Shown here: piece by piece, positions 1-8,314 of the stretch
Layout: each line of letters opens with the position of its first letter
Numbering within the stretch: position 1 is the stretch's first letter
Source: Luteimonas sp. S4-F44
GTDB taxonomy: Bacteria; Pseudomonadota; Gammaproteobacteria; Xanthomonadales; Xanthomonadaceae
Assembly (NCBI RefSeq): GCF_022637415.1
Contig: NZ_CP093340.1
Coordinates: 3,621,274-3,685,273 of the forward strand
DNA: 64,000 bases
Reading direction: 5' to 3'
Notes under the pieces: generated by a model
Database searches by the model: none
The model's input: the letters and a program-made list of their open reading frames with translations, nothing else
What the model was told of the DNA's origin: nothing
Made by a program: the position numbers and the translations under genes

Positions 1-8
1 CGGTTCAT
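1..8 (-). CDS. possible start of a leftward gene leaving the window
   Basis: On the minus strand an ATG at position 8 is preceded by GGAG about nine bases upstream, a reasonable ribosome binding site for a gene that runs off the left edge. Fewer than three codons are visible, so nothing can be said about its product and the call rests only on the start context. The stretch from 9 to 216 holds no other gene that I can support and probably carries divergent promoters for this gene and the histidine kinase at 217. Confidence 0.25.
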
Positions 9-216
9 TTCGGAGGTCTCCGGTAGCGTTTCATGAAGGCGAGCGCGGTCGTGCGGCGGGCCTGCGCCCGTCACCACCGGCTTTCCGTGTCTTGGCCCTG
101 TCATCCCGATCGGATAGGGCGTCCCCGTCTGCGACCCTACGAGGCGTCCACGCCTCTTGTCACCTGCACGATCTCGCTGGAATATCACGCGATTCTCACG
201 GTCTGCCGGGCTCGCC

Positions 217-1569
217 ATGTACCGTCCGTTTCTGCGCTGGCTCGATCGCGCACCGGTCCAGGACCCGGTCGACCAGCGCAATGCGCGCGTGATCCAGGCG
301 CTGTTGCTGTTTCTCGGTGTGACCGTGCCGGCGACGGTGACCTTCGCTTTGGTGGCCAGCTGGCCGATGCTGCGCGCCGAAGGGCTGCCGTGGCAGATCG
401 CCGTGTCGCTGTCGATGAGTCTGGCGATCGGCCTGATCGCGCTGGGCGGTGTGGCGCTGATCCGCCACGGTCGCTTCCGCCTGGCAGTCAAGTTGCTGAT
501 CGGCGTGCTGCTGGCAGTGTTCGCGGTGAACATGGCGCTCAACGGCCTGCAGAAACAGATCCCCGATCAGCTCGCACAGCTGCTGGTGATGCTGCTCAGC
601 GGTCTGGTGCTGGGGCGACGAGCGTTGTGGACGAGCTTTGCGCTGCTCGCATCAAGCGTGCTGCTGGGCGCGGTGCACGATGCGCACGTGCTGTTCGCGC
701 AGACGCCGGCGCGCGCGTTCTACAACCTGCCCTCGGTGCTGTTCACCTACCTACTGGTCGCGATCCTCATCGACCGTACGACCGAAGCCCTGCGCGAGAG
801 TCTGCGCGAATCCAATGCACGCGGCGCCGCACTCGAGCAGGAGATCCGCGAACGCGAGCGCACGCATGCCCAGCTCATCCACGCGCAGAAGAAGGAAATC
901 ACCGAGCGCATGGCCAGCGGCATGGCGCACGACTTCAACAACATCTTCTCGGTGATCGCGGGGTTTTCGGCCGAACGCCACGAGGACGACGGTGGCAGCG
1001 ATGCACAGCGGGCCGCGCAGCTGGAGAGCAGCCTGGCATCGGTCGAGGCCTCAGCGCGACGCGGCATGGCGATCAGCCGGCGCCTGCTGCGCTTCAGCCG
1101 CCGCGACGGCACCCAGGTCGAGGTCTTCGACGCGGGGGAGGCGATCGACGCGCTGCAGCCGATGCTGCGGCAACTGCTCGACGCGCGCATCGTGCTGCGC
1201 TTTGAGCGTGACGCTGCACCGCTGCCGATCCTGTTCGACCGCAGTCAGTTCGAGCTGATGTTGCTCAACCTCGCGTCCAACGCACGCGATGCGATCGACG
1301 GGACGGGCGTGTTCGAGATCCAGGCGCGGCGCGCCCGGGGCGAGGTCGCGATCACCCTGCGCGACGACGGCGCGGGCATGCCACCGGAAGTCACCGCGCG
1401 TGTGTTCGAACCGTTCTTCAGCACCAAGCCCGCCGACAGTGGCACCGGCCTGGGTCTGGCGGTGGTGCACGAGTTGGTGACCACCGCCGGCGGCAAGATC
1501 ACCGTGACCAGCGCGCCGGGCGCCGGCACCACGTTCCGGATCGCGTTGCCGCTCAGTCCTGCGGCGTGA
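217..1569 (+). CDS. membrane sensor histidine kinase
   Basis: A 450-residue histidine kinase of a two-component system. The first ~190 residues are hydrophobic with about six predicted membrane spans and no large periplasmic domain, suggesting a sensor embedded in the membrane. A short coiled linker (about 190-225) leads to the phosphoacceptor helix with MAHDFNN, where His238 would be autophosphorylated; the DFNN context resembles the NtrB-like HisKA subgroup. The ATPase domain follows, with an N box near residue 355, a DDGAG G1 box near 385 and GTGLGL G2 box near 409. The ATG at 217 (MYRPF) was chosen over an in-frame codon at 157 because the upstream extension is not hydrophobic and looks non-coding. 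It converges on, and overlaps by 17 bp, a response regulator gene that is its probable partner. The signal sensed is unknown. Confidence 0.85.
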   Translation: MYRPFLRWLDRAPVQDPVDQRNARVIQALLLFLGVTVPATVTFALVASWPMLRAEGLPWQIAVSLSMSLAIGLIALGGVALIRHGRFRLAVKLLIGVLLAVFAVNMALNGLQKQIPDQLAQLLVMLLSGLVLGRRALWTSFALLASSVLLGAVHDAHVLFAQTPARAFYNLPSVLFTYLLVAILIDRTTEALRESLRESNARGAALEQEIRERERTHAQLIHAQKKEITERMASGMAHDFNNIFSVIAGFSAERHEDDGGSDAQRAAQLESSLASVEASARRGMAISRRLLRFSRRDGTQVEVFDAGEAIDALQPMLRQLLDARIVLRFERDAAPLPILFDRSQFELMLLNLASNARDAIDGTGVFEIQARRARGEVAITLRDDGAGMPPEVTARVFEPFFSTKPADSGTGLGLAVVHELVTTAGGKITVTSAPGAGTTFRIALPLSPAA

Positions 1570-2281
1570 GCAGGTAGCCGCGGCCGTGCACGGCCGTCAG
1601 CGGCAGCGTTTCGCCGCAGCGCGTGCGGGCCTTGCTGCGCAGGCGATGGATCATCGAGTCAATGCGATGGGCATCGAAGTCGTGGACCTGATCGGTCAGC
1701 GCCTCGATCAGCGCCTCGCGCGCCACCAGTTCGCCGGGCGTCTCGAACAGCCGACGACACAGCCGACGCTCGCTCTGGGTCAGGGCGGCCGAGCCGCCCG
1801 CCGGCGACAGCAGGCACCAGCCATCCGCACTCAGGCGCCATCGGCCGGGCGTGTCGCGCGCTCCGGTGGGGGCTGCCACAGCGTCCAGGCGCCGCGCGAG
1901 ACTGTGCAGCGTGGCGGCGAGCAGGTCGATCTCGATCGGCTTGGTCAGGTAGGCATCGGCGCCTTCGGTCAGGCCGCGGACGCGGTCGCCGGTCTCGGCG
2001 CGGCTTGTCAGCATGACCACGCCCAATTGCGGGCGCGTCTCGCGCAGGGCGCGTGCAAGACTGAAGCCGTCGCCGTCGGGCAGCCCGACATCGAGCACGA
2101 CCAGATCGACCGGATGCAGGTCGAGGTGCGCGCGCAACGCCGCGATGGTTGCAAAGCCCACCGCGGCGAAGCCGAAACGCTGCAGGCCGGGCAGCAGGAT
2201 CCGCTCGCGCAGCATGGCCTCGTCCTCGAGCACGGCGACGTGCAGCGCGGCGGTCATCGACGAAAGGTCAGGTCCGGTCAT
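1553..2281 (-). CDS. OmpR-type response regulator
   Basis: A 242-residue DNA-binding response regulator. The receiver domain (about residues 12-125) has the acidic pocket ED near 19-20, the phosphoacceptor Asp64 in LDVGLPDGDG, Thr92 and Lys114 in the KP motif. The C-terminal 95 residues form an OmpR/PhoB winged helix ending with the usual hairpin HGRGYLL. It lies tail to tail with the histidine kinase at 217-1569 and the two stop regions overlap by 17 bp, an unusual geometry for a cognate pair, which are normally co-oriented. An internal ATG at 2257 (MTAALHVAVLEDE) fits the family N terminus better than the first ATG and may be the true start. Confidence 0.85.
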   Translation of the reverse strand: MTGPDLSSMTAALHVAVLEDEAMLRERILLPGLQRFGFAAVGFATIAALRAHLDLHPVDLVVLDVGLPDGDGFSLARALRETRPQLGVVMLTSRAETGDRVRGLTEGADAYLTKPIEIDLLAATLHSLARRLDAVAAPTGARDTPGRWRLSADGWCLLSPAGGSAALTQSERRLCRRLFETPGELVAREALIEALTDQVHDFDAHRIDSMIHRLRSKARTRCGETLPLTAVHGRGYLLTPQD

Positions 2282-2341
2282 GTGGGCCGCATCCTAGCCT
2301 CGCCGCCGCGCAGCGGACAAATCACCCCTGCCTACAGGCGC

Positions 2342-2365
2342 GGGCGGCAGCCCCCACTGCCGCCC
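2342..2365 (-). terminator. hairpin downstream of amtB
   Basis: A perfect 9-bp stem (GGGCGGCAG / CTGCCGCCC) with a 6-base loop lies 20 bp beyond the amtB stop codon. No clear T tract follows on the minus strand, so termination may be partial or Rho-assisted. Confidence 0.4.
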
Positions 2366-2384
2366 GCCCGGCCCCTTCCCGCGA

Positions 2385-3728
2385 TTAGGTCTCGTAGGCC
2401 GACTCGCCGTGCGAGACGATGTCCAGGCCCTGGCGCTCGTCCTCCTCGCTCACGCGCAGGCCGACCACCGCGCGCGTGACCAGGATCGCGAGCGTGGTGA
2501 CGACCGCGCACCAGAGAATCGTGAACAGCACACTGAAGGTCTGCGCCCAGACCTGGGCACCGATCGAGCCCTCGATGCCGGTGCCGCCGAGCGAGGCGTC
2601 GCTGAAGACGCCGGTCAGGATCGCGCCGACGATGCCGCCCACCGCATGCACGCCGAACACGTCGGCGGTGTCGTCGGCGCGCAGCAGACGCTTGAGGCCG
2701 TTGACGCCCCACACGCACACCGCGCCCGCGACCGCACCGATGACCAACGCGCCGATCGGGCCGACGCTGCCGGCGGCCGGCGTCACGCCGACCAGGCCGG
2801 CCACCGCGCCCGACGCCGCGCCCAGGGCCGACGGTCGTCCCTTGCTGATCGCTTCCACCAGGGTCCAGGCGACCACGCCGGCGGCCGTGGCCACCATCGT
2901 ATTGATCATCGCCAGCGCCGCACTGGCATCGGCGGCCAGCGCCGAGCCGGCATTGAAGCCGAACCAGCCCACCCACAGCAGCGAAGCGCCGATGAAGGTG
3001 AACGGCACGCTGTGCGGCTTGATCGCCTCGCGCCCGTAGCCCAGCCGCCGGCCGACGAAGTACGCGCCGACCAGTCCGGCGATGCCGGCGTTGATGTGCA
3101 CCACGGTGCCGCCGGCGAAATCGATCACCCCCCTATGCGCGAGGAATCCGTCCTCGCCGCTCCACACCATGTGCACCATCGGCAGATAGGCGAAGGTCAC
3201 CCACAACACCGAAAACAGCAGCACCGCGCAGAACTTGATGCGCTCGGCGAAAGCGCCGATCACCAGCGCGGCGGTGATCCCGGCGAAGGTCGATTGGAAC
3301 ACCACGAACAGCAGCTCGGGTAGGCCGTCGGCGTCGCTCTGCGGGGTGATTCCGCGCAGGAACGCCTTGTCGGTGAACGAGCCGAAGAACGCGTTGCCGC
3401 TGGTGAACGCGGCACTGTAGCCATAGGCGATCCACAGCAGGATCACCACCGAGAACACCACCAGCACCTGCACCAGCACCGACAGCACGTTCTTGGCGCG
3501 GACCATGCCGCCGTAGAACAGCGCCAGCCCCGGCACCACCATCAGCAGCACCAGCAAGGTCGAGGTGAGCATCCAGGCGACGTTGCCGCTGTCGAACACC
3601 GGGGGCGCGGCTTCCGGGGTCTGCGCCAGCGCGCCGGTCGATACGCCGAGCGATGCGAGCGTGCACGCAAGCAGCAGGCCCACTGCCTGCATCCGGGGGG
3701 TCGACCCGCGGGTTTGGATCAAGTTCAT
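2385..3728 (-). CDS. amtB: ammonium transporter AmtB
   Basis: A 447-residue Amt/MEP/Rh-family ammonium channel of the inner membrane. An N-terminal signal peptide (cut near ALAQ) is followed by eleven hydrophobic spans. The twin pore histidines are visible in GGTVVHINAGIAG and GVHAVGGIVGA. The signature WxGWFGFNAGSAL is intact. The start at 3728 has a GGAGA ribosome binding site; longer in-frame codons upstream run through glnK and are not plausible. It is the last gene of torF-glnK-amtB, 19 bp behind glnK. The GlnK trimer is known in this family to plug AmtB when nitrogen is plentiful. Expression would be expected under nitrogen limitation together with glnA. Confidence 0.97.
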   Translation of the reverse strand: MNLIQTRGSTPRMQAVGLLLACTLASLGVSTGALAQTPEAAPPVFDSGNVAWMLTSTLLVLLMVVPGLALFYGGMVRAKNVLSVLVQVLVVFSVVILLWIAYGYSAAFTSGNAFFGSFTDKAFLRGITPQSDADGLPELLFVVFQSTFAGITAALVIGAFAERIKFCAVLLFSVLWVTFAYLPMVHMVWSGEDGFLAHRGVIDFAGGTVVHINAGIAGLVGAYFVGRRLGYGREAIKPHSVPFTFIGASLLWVGWFGFNAGSALAADASAALAMINTMVATAAGVVAWTLVEAISKGRPSALGAASGAVAGLVGVTPAAGSVGPIGALVIGAVAGAVCVWGVNGLKRLLRADDTADVFGVHAVGGIVGAILTGVFSDASLGGTGIEGSIGAQVWAQTFSVLFTILWCAVVTTLAILVTRAVVGLRVSEEDERQGLDIVSHGESAYET

Positions 3729-3747
3729 GGCATGTCTCCGGATGGGG

Positions 3748-4819
<1,072 letters not shown>

Positions 4820-4866
4820 GACAGGCTCCTCATCTGAAAGGAAAGCCCTCCCCGGTCATTGCTGTC

Positions 4867-4882
4867 TGCATCGGCGATGCCG
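4867..4882 (-). promoter_or_regulatory. weak sigma-54-like promoter of torF-glnK-amtB
   Basis: On the minus strand CGGCAT-N5-ATGCA matches the -24/-12 consensus (TGGCAC-N5-TTGCW) at 8 of 11 defined bases and keeps the GG-N10-GC core. It would start transcription about 35 bp before the porin gene. No convincing NtrC palindrome was seen upstream, so this is a tentative call supported mainly by gene function. Confidence 0.3.
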
Positions 4883-5013
4883 AGCAGATGGTGCTTCGGC
4901 GGGTCGACCTGCCCCCTGGCGGTCGTCCACCGCGACCGGCGCTCTGTGGCGTCTGGTGGCCGCGTTCGGTCCTGCGTTGACTGCGTGTGGCGCCGCTTGC
5001 GCGGTGAAACGAA

Positions 5014-5041
5014 GAAGGGCCTGCCATATGGCAGGCCCTTC
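5014..5041 (-). terminator. glnA: rho-independent terminator of glnA
   Basis: A perfect 12-bp stem (GAAGGGCCTGCC / GGCAGGCCCTTC) closes a 4-base ATAT loop, followed on the minus strand by a T-rich stretch (TTCGTTTC). It lies 157 bp beyond the glnA stop codon because of an inserted element; without the insert it would sit about 7 bp behind the stop. Confidence 0.8.
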
Positions 5042-5046
5042 GCTTG

Positions 5047-5081
5047 CATCAGATCGCGTAGTACATCTGGTATTCGAGCGG
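5047..5081. repeat. 35-bp direct repeat, detached copy of glnA 3' end
   Basis: These 35 bases are identical to 5196-5230, which is the genuine last part of glnA plus its stop codon. On the minus strand they encode the GlnA tail [11 protein letters not shown] and a stop, but are cut off from the gene by 114 bp. The terminator follows within a few bases, so this copy occupies the ancestral position of the gene end. Confidence 0.85.
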
Positions 5082-5195
5082 GTGAGCCAGGCACGCTTGC
5101 GCGGCACTGCCGCGCGTGCCCGGCGAACGCCCGTCGCGCTGCGACGGGCCGGACAGCCGCCCCGTCGAAGCCATGGCGATGACGTACGCGATGCC
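5082..5195. mobile_element. REP/BIME-like hairpin doublet inserted at glnA 3' end
   Basis: The 114-bp spacer between the two 35-bp direct repeats contains two adjacent strong hairpins. The first (5090-5120) has an inner perfect stem GCGCGGC/GCCGCGC with a 3-base loop and an outer GGCAC/GTGCC stem with one bulge. The second (5129-5149) has a perfect 9-bp stem GCCCGTCGC/GCGACGGGC with a 3-base loop. The spacer has no coding signature. Paired palindromes of this size resemble bacterial REP/BIME units moved by RAYT transposases; none is encoded in this window, so the mobile origin is an inference. Confidence 0.5.
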
Positions 5196-5197
5196 CA

Positions 5198-6607
5198 TCA
5201 GATCGCGTAGTACATCTGGTATTCGAGCGGATGGGTCGCGCCGCGGAACGCGGTGACTTCCTTCATTTTCAGCGCGATGTAGGCGTCGATGAAGTCGTCG
5301 GTGAACACACCACCGGCCTTGAGGAACTCGCGGTCCTTGTCGAGCGCCTCGAGTGCCTGGTCGAGCGAATGGCACACGGTCGGGAAGTTCTTCTCTTCTT
5401 CCGGCGGCAGGTCGTAGAGATCCTTGTCGCTGGGGCCGCCCGGGTCGATCTGGTTCTTGATGCCGTCCAGGCCGGCCATCATCAGCGCGGCGAAGGTCAG
5501 GTAGCCCGACTGCATCGGATCGGGGAAGCGCATCTCGATGCGGCGCGCCTTCGGATTGGCGACGTACGGAATGCGGCACGAGGCCGAGCGGTTGGACGCC
5601 GAGTAGGCCAGCATCACCGGCGCCTCGAAGCCCGGCACCAGGCGCTTGTAGGAGTTGGTCGAAGCGTTGGCGAAGGCGTTGATCGCACGCGCGTGCTTGA
5701 ACACGCCGCCGATGTACCACAGCGCGGTCTGACTCAGGCCGCCGTAGCCGTCGCCGGTGAACAGATTGGTGCCGCCCTTGGCCAGCGACTGGTGCACGTG
5801 CATGCCGCTGCCGTTGTCGCCGACGATCGGCTTGGGCATGAAGGTCGCGGTCTTGCCGTTGCGGAAGGCGACGTTCTTGACGATGTACTTGAGCGTCTGC
5901 AGTTCATCGGACTTGGCGACCAGCGAGTTGAAGCGGGTGCCGATCTCGCACTGGCCGGCGTTGGCGACCTCGTGGTGGTGCACCTCGACCTCGATGCCGA
6001 CCTGCGACAGGGTCTTGCACATCTCGGCGCGGATATCGTGCAGCGAGTCGAGCGGGGCGACCGGGAAGTAGCCGCCCTTGATGCCCGGACGATAGCCGCT
6101 GTTGCCGCCCTCGTATTCCTTGGATGAGTTCCAGTGCGCCTCTTCCGAATCGATGTGGAAGAAGGTATGGCCCATCTCGTTGCCGTAGCGCACCGAGTCG
6201 AAGATGAAGAATTCGGGCTCTGGGCCGAAGAAGGCCTGGTCGGCGATGCCGCTGGACTTGAGGAACGCCTCGGCCTTCTTGGCGATGCCGCGCGGGTCGC
6301 GCTCGTAGGACTGCATCGTCGTCGGATCAAGGATGTCGCAGGTGATCACCAGCGTCGGGTCGGCGGTGAACGGGTCGACAAATGCGGTCGAGGCGTCGGG
6401 CATCAGCACCATGTCCGAGTTCTGGATGCCGCGCCAGCCGTTGATCGACGAGCCGTCGAACATCTTGCCGTCCTCGAACAGGCCGGGCTCGACGATCGAC
6501 TGCGGGAACGTGACGTGGTGCTGCACGCCGCGCATGTCGGTGAAGCGCAGATCGATGAACTCGATCTTGTGGTCCTTGATCAGCTTTTCGACGTTGTCGA
6601 TGGACAT
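5198..6607 (-). CDS. glnA: type I glutamine synthetase
   Basis: A 469-residue GSI-beta glutamine synthetase, which makes glutamine from glutamate, ammonium and ATP in the cytoplasm as a dodecamer. Near the N terminus [14 protein letters not shown] and [11 protein letters not shown] are diagnostic. The active-site motif [10 protein letters not shown] lies mid-protein and the C terminus is the conserved EYQMYYAI. Tyr398 in DLYDLPPEE is the site adenylylated by GlnE in this subfamily. The gene is monocistronic, preceded by a sigma-54 promoter and two NtrC sites and followed by a terminator after an inserted repeat element. The last 35 bp are duplicated downstream. Confidence 0.98.
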   Translation of the reverse strand: MSIDNVEKLIKDHKIEFIDLRFTDMRGVQHHVTFPQSIVEPGLFEDGKMFDGSSINGWRGIQNSDMVLMPDASTAFVDPFTADPTLVITCDILDPTTMQSYERDPRGIAKKAEAFLKSSGIADQAFFGPEPEFFIFDSVRYGNEMGHTFFHIDSEEAHWNSSKEYEGGNSGYRPGIKGGYFPVAPLDSLHDIRAEMCKTLSQVGIEVEVHHHEVANAGQCEIGTRFNSLVAKSDELQTLKYIVKNVAFRNGKTATFMPKPIVGDNGSGMHVHQSLAKGGTNLFTGDGYGGLSQTALWYIGGVFKHARAINAFANASTNSYKRLVPGFEAPVMLAYSASNRSASCRIPYVANPKARRIEMRFPDPMQSGYLTFAALMMAGLDGIKNQIDPGGPSDKDLYDLPPEEEKNFPTVCHSLDQALEALDKDREFLKAGGVFTDDFIDAYIALKMKEVTAFRGATHPLEYQMYYAI

Positions 6608-6646
6608 CGGGAACGATCGCCTTGAGGTTGGGTGTATTGGTGAACA

Positions 6647-6662
6647 AGCAACCCGCGTGCCA
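6647..6662 (-). promoter_or_regulatory. glnA: sigma-54 (RpoN) promoter of glnA
   Basis: On the minus strand TGGCAC-GCGGG-TTGCT matches the RpoN consensus TGGCAC-N5-TTGCW at every defined base. Transcription would begin near 6637, leaving a leader of about 30 bases before the ATG at 6607. Such a promoter needs an AAA+ activator; two NtrC-type sites lie upstream at the usual enhancer distance. Confidence 0.88.
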
Positions 6663-6725
6663 ACCGATGTCTTCCTTTCAGATCAATGATTTACACCCAG
6701 CCGGCTGATGACGTGATTGGCGACA

Positions 6726-6742
6726 TGCACCATGTTGGTGCT
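6726..6742. promoter_or_regulatory. NtrC enhancer site 1 for glnA
   Basis: TGCACC-ATGTT-GGTGCT is a near-perfect match to the NtrC palindrome and is very close to the known enterobacterial glnA enhancer sequence. Its centre lies about 97 bp upstream of the predicted sigma-54 start. Confidence 0.82.
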
Positions 6743-6755
6743 ACCTGCGCAAGTT

Positions 6756-6772
6756 CGCACTGATCCGGTGCA
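6756..6772. promoter_or_regulatory. NtrC enhancer site 2 for glnA
   Basis: CGCACT-GATCC-GGTGCA is a second NtrC-type palindrome, centred 30 bp (about three helical turns) from site 1 and about 127 bp upstream of the predicted start. It ends two bases before the stop codon of the neighbouring Lrp-type gene. Confidence 0.72.
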
Positions 6773-6774
6773 GC

Positions 6775-7248
6775 TCAGATCGGCAGCGGCAGCCCGCGCC
6801 AGGCCTTGACGGTGCGCAGTACGAAGCTCGAATTGACGTCGTCGACCGCTGGCTGGTTGAGCAACCGGTCGAGCAGGAATCGCGAGAAGTGCTCCAGGTC
6901 GCGCACCGCGATCTGCAGCAGATAGTCCATGTCGCCGGTCAGCGCGTGGCAAGCGACCACCTCGTCCCAGTCATCGACCAGCTGCGCGAAGCCGGCGACC
7001 GCGGCGCTGTCGTGATGCTTGAGTTGCACACGCACAAACGCCTGCAGCCCCAGCCCCAGCCGCTCGGCATCGACCTCGGCGCGATAGCCGGCGATGACGC
7101 CATCGCGTTCGAGCCGCTGGACCCGGCGCAGGCACGCCGAGGCCGACAGGTGCACGCGCTCGGCGAGATCGGCGTTGCTCTGCCGGCCGTTGCGCTGCAG
7201 CTCGGCGAGCAGCAGCAGATCGGTGCGGTCCAGCGTCGCAGCGGCCAT
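6775..7248 (-). CDS. Lrp/AsnC-family transcriptional regulator
   Basis: A 157-residue Lrp/AsnC regulator, the standard length. The N terminus (LDRTDLLLLAELQRNGR) and the helix-turn-helix at about residues 22-45 are followed by an alpha/beta RAM ligand-binding domain with the GDMDYLLQIAV motif. These proteins form octamers and respond to amino acids. The ATG at 7248 is the only start giving the canonical N terminus. It is divergent from the phenylalanine hydroxylase gene at 7378 with 129 bp between, so it probably controls phhA in response to aromatic amino acids, as inferred from position. The glnA NtrC sites lie just behind its stop codon. Confidence 0.93.
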   Translation of the reverse strand: MAAATLDRTDLLLLAELQRNGRQSNADLAERVHLSASACLRRVQRLERDGVIAGYRAEVDAERLGLGLQAFVRVQLKHHDSAAVAGFAQLVDDWDEVVACHALTGDMDYLLQIAVRDLEHFSRFLLDRLLNQPAVDDVNSSFVLRTVKAWRGLPLPI

Positions 7249-7377
7249 GGATTGCTCAATTTCGTGTTCGGACGCACGGATATTGCGCGAAAACCGGCTT
7301 TGTACGCAACGAACGCAAGCCCGTTGCGGGCCAGTGGCGCTATCGTCGGAGGCCTGGTGTTTTCTTAGGAGCGTGCG

Positions 7378-8280
7378 ATGTCCGCCCAGCCTTCGAGCGC
7401 CCCGCGCCGGGTCGAGAACCTGCAGACCGACAAGGGCAAGGTCCCGGTCTATGCCACCGGCATCGTCGAGCAGCCGTGGGACGACTACAGCGCCGACGAC
7501 CACGCCACCTGGGCCACGCTCTATGCGCGCCAGCGCGCGCTGCTGGTCGGGCGCGCCTGCGACGAGTTCCTGGAGGCGCAGGACGCGATGGGCATGACGC
7601 CCGACGCGATTCCGAAGTTCTCCGAGCTCAACACCGTGCTCGAGGCCGCGACCGGCTGGACGCTGCTGGGCGTCGAGGGCCTGCTGCCCGAGCTCGATTT
7701 CTTCGACCACCTCGCCAATCGCCGCTTTCCGGTGACCTGGTGGATCCGCCGTCCCGACCAGATCGACTACATCGAGGAACCGGACTTGTTCCACGATCTG
7801 TTCGGCCACGTGCCGCTGCTGATGAACCCGGTGTTCGCCGACTACATGCAGGCCTACGGCCGCGGCGGGGTCAAGGCGCACGGCATCGGTGCCGAAGCGC
7901 TGCAGCACCTCACGCGGCTGTACTGGTACACGGTGGAGTTCGGGCTGATCCGACAGGCGCAGGGTCTGCGCATCTTCGGCGCCGGCATCGTGTCGTCGAA
8001 GGGCGAATCGATCCATTCGCTCGAATCCGACGCGCCCAACCGCATCGGTTTCGATCTGGAGCGGATCATGCGCACGCGCTACCGCATCGACACCTTCCAG
8101 AAGACCTACTTCGTCATCGACAGCTTCGAGCAGTTGATGGAGGCCACGCGCCCGGACTTCGCGCCGATCTATGCACGGCTGGCACCGCTGGACGCGATCG
8201 ATGCCGGCACGGTGCAGGACAGCGACCGGGTGTTCCACCGCGGCACCGGCGAGGGCTGGGCCAGCGGCGGCGACGTGTGA
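7378..8280 (+). CDS. phhA: phenylalanine 4-monooxygenase
   Basis: A 300-residue aromatic amino acid hydroxylase that converts phenylalanine to tyrosine using tetrahydropterin and O2, the first step of phenylalanine breakdown. The iron ligands are His139 and His144 in FHDLFGHVPLL and Glu187 in YWYTVEFGL. There is no N-terminal regulatory ACT domain, as normal for bacterial enzymes. An AGGAG ribosome binding site precedes ATG 7378. It is divergent from an Lrp-family regulator, the likely local controller, and tyrB at 16.7-17.9 kb could use the tyrosine produced. A pterin carbinolamine dehydratase (phhB) is not adjacent. Confidence 0.97.
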   Translation: MSAQPSSAPRRVENLQTDKGKVPVYATGIVEQPWDDYSADDHATWATLYARQRALLVGRACDEFLEAQDAMGMTPDAIPKFSELNTVLEAATGWTLLGVEGLLPELDFFDHLANRRFPVTWWIRRPDQIDYIEEPDLFHDLFGHVPLLMNPVFADYMQAYGRGGVKAHGIGAEALQHLTRLYWYTVEFGLIRQAQGLRIFGAGIVSSKGESIHSLESDAPNRIGFDLERIMRTRYRIDTFQKTYFVIDSFEQLMEATRPDFAPIYARLAPLDAIDAGTVQDSDRVFHRGTGEGWASGGDV

Positions 8281-8314
8281 GGCGGCGTCTGCGCGCGATG
8301 CGCTGATCCTCGGC

